The translations under genes were made by a program, and so were the position numbers. The notes under the pieces are model-generated. The model was not told the DNA's origin and did no database searches. It saw nothing but the letters and a program-made list of their open reading frames with translations. From Proteiniphilum sp. (lineage in GTDB: Bacteria > Bacteroidota > Bacteroidia > Bacteroidales > Dysgonomonadaceae), in assembly GCA_031284475.1 (NCBI GenBank), contig JAISZV010000046.1, positions 1-6,345 on the forward strand: 6,345 nucleotides of DNA. Direction: 5' to 3'. Below are positions 6,207-6,345 of the stretch, one piece after another (the stretch's first letter is position 1; each line of letters begins with the position of its first letter).

Positions 6207-6345
6207 TACTGTGTAGTGATACATTACATACTGTGTAGCGATGTGATACATACTGCGTAGCGATGCACTACATACTGCATAGTGATGTACTACATACTGT
6301 GTAGCGATGTGCTACATACGGTAGTAGCGATGCATTACATACGAA
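6207..6345. repeat. Tandem array of a 22-base unit with internal dyad symmetry
   Basis: Five 22-base units run head to tail (6207-6228, 6229-6250, 6251-6272, 6273-6294, 6295-6316), then a 23-base unit (6317-6339), then TACGAA at the window edge, possibly a seventh. Most units begin TACTGYRTAGYGATG, have three variable bases, and end TACA. Arms TGTAG and CTACA alternate along the array, so pairing is possible within a unit (TGTAGC, loop GATGT, GCTACA at 6300-6316) or between units (CTACA, TACTG, TGTAG at 6290-6304). The unit length is not a multiple of three and every unit carries TAG on the plus strand, with most carrying TAG on the minus strand as well, so it is not coding. It lacks the longer unique spacers of a CRISPR. 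Confidence 0.9.

Noticed and set aside
6207..6345. CRISPR array
   Set aside because: The repeats are directly adjacent, with only about three variable bases per unit and no unique spacers of about 30 bases; no cas gene is nearby.

Overview
The window looks like ordinary chromosomal sequence from a member of the Bacteroidota, most likely order Bacteroidales. The evidence is RecF, dihydropteroate synthase and L-aspartate oxidase of Bacteroidales-like sequence, a secreted protein pairing a carboxypeptidase-like regulatory (CarboxypepD_reg-like) domain with an uncharacterised C-terminal region, and a Bacteroidetes-type promoter (TAnnTTTG -7 box) ahead of nadB. The degenerate short-period intergenic repeats suggest a Dysgonomonadaceae-like genome (Petrimonas/Proteiniphilum type), but that is an impression from memory and needs a database search.

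Layout. Positions 1-4456 hold four genes on the minus strand, read from right to left. nadB (4456-2876) makes iminoaspartate for NAD synthesis. folP (2755-1895) makes dihydropteroate for folate. dacA/cdaA (1888-1127) is a membrane diadenylate cyclase that makes c-di-AMP. recF (1031 to beyond the left edge) is the DNA-gap repair ATPase, with its last few residues outside the window. folP and dacA are six bases apart, and the dacA ribosome-binding site overlaps the folP stop, so they are almost certainly co-transcribed and probably translationally coupled. nadB has its own likely promoter. From 4457 to 4832 is a divergent intergenic region with a pyrimidine-rich stretch and a degenerate 8-base repeat. 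On the plus strand, 4833-6101 encodes a 422-residue exported protein of unknown function. Between 6102 and 6206 I see no gene or clear signal. From 6207 to the right edge runs a non-coding tandem array of a 22-base unit with internal dyad symmetry.

How the genes relate. nadB, folP and dacA all serve cofactor or nucleotide-messenger metabolism and recF serves genome maintenance, but only folP-dacA has clear evidence of joint expression. I find no defence system, mobile element, CRISPR array, RNA gene or transferred cargo. The most unusual material is between the genes: four of the five non-coding intervals carry different short repeats, and one of these runs into the folP start codon and supplies its first residues. 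The strongest unexplained signal is the terminal 22-base array, whose units keep an inverted-repeat geometry with partly compensating base changes.
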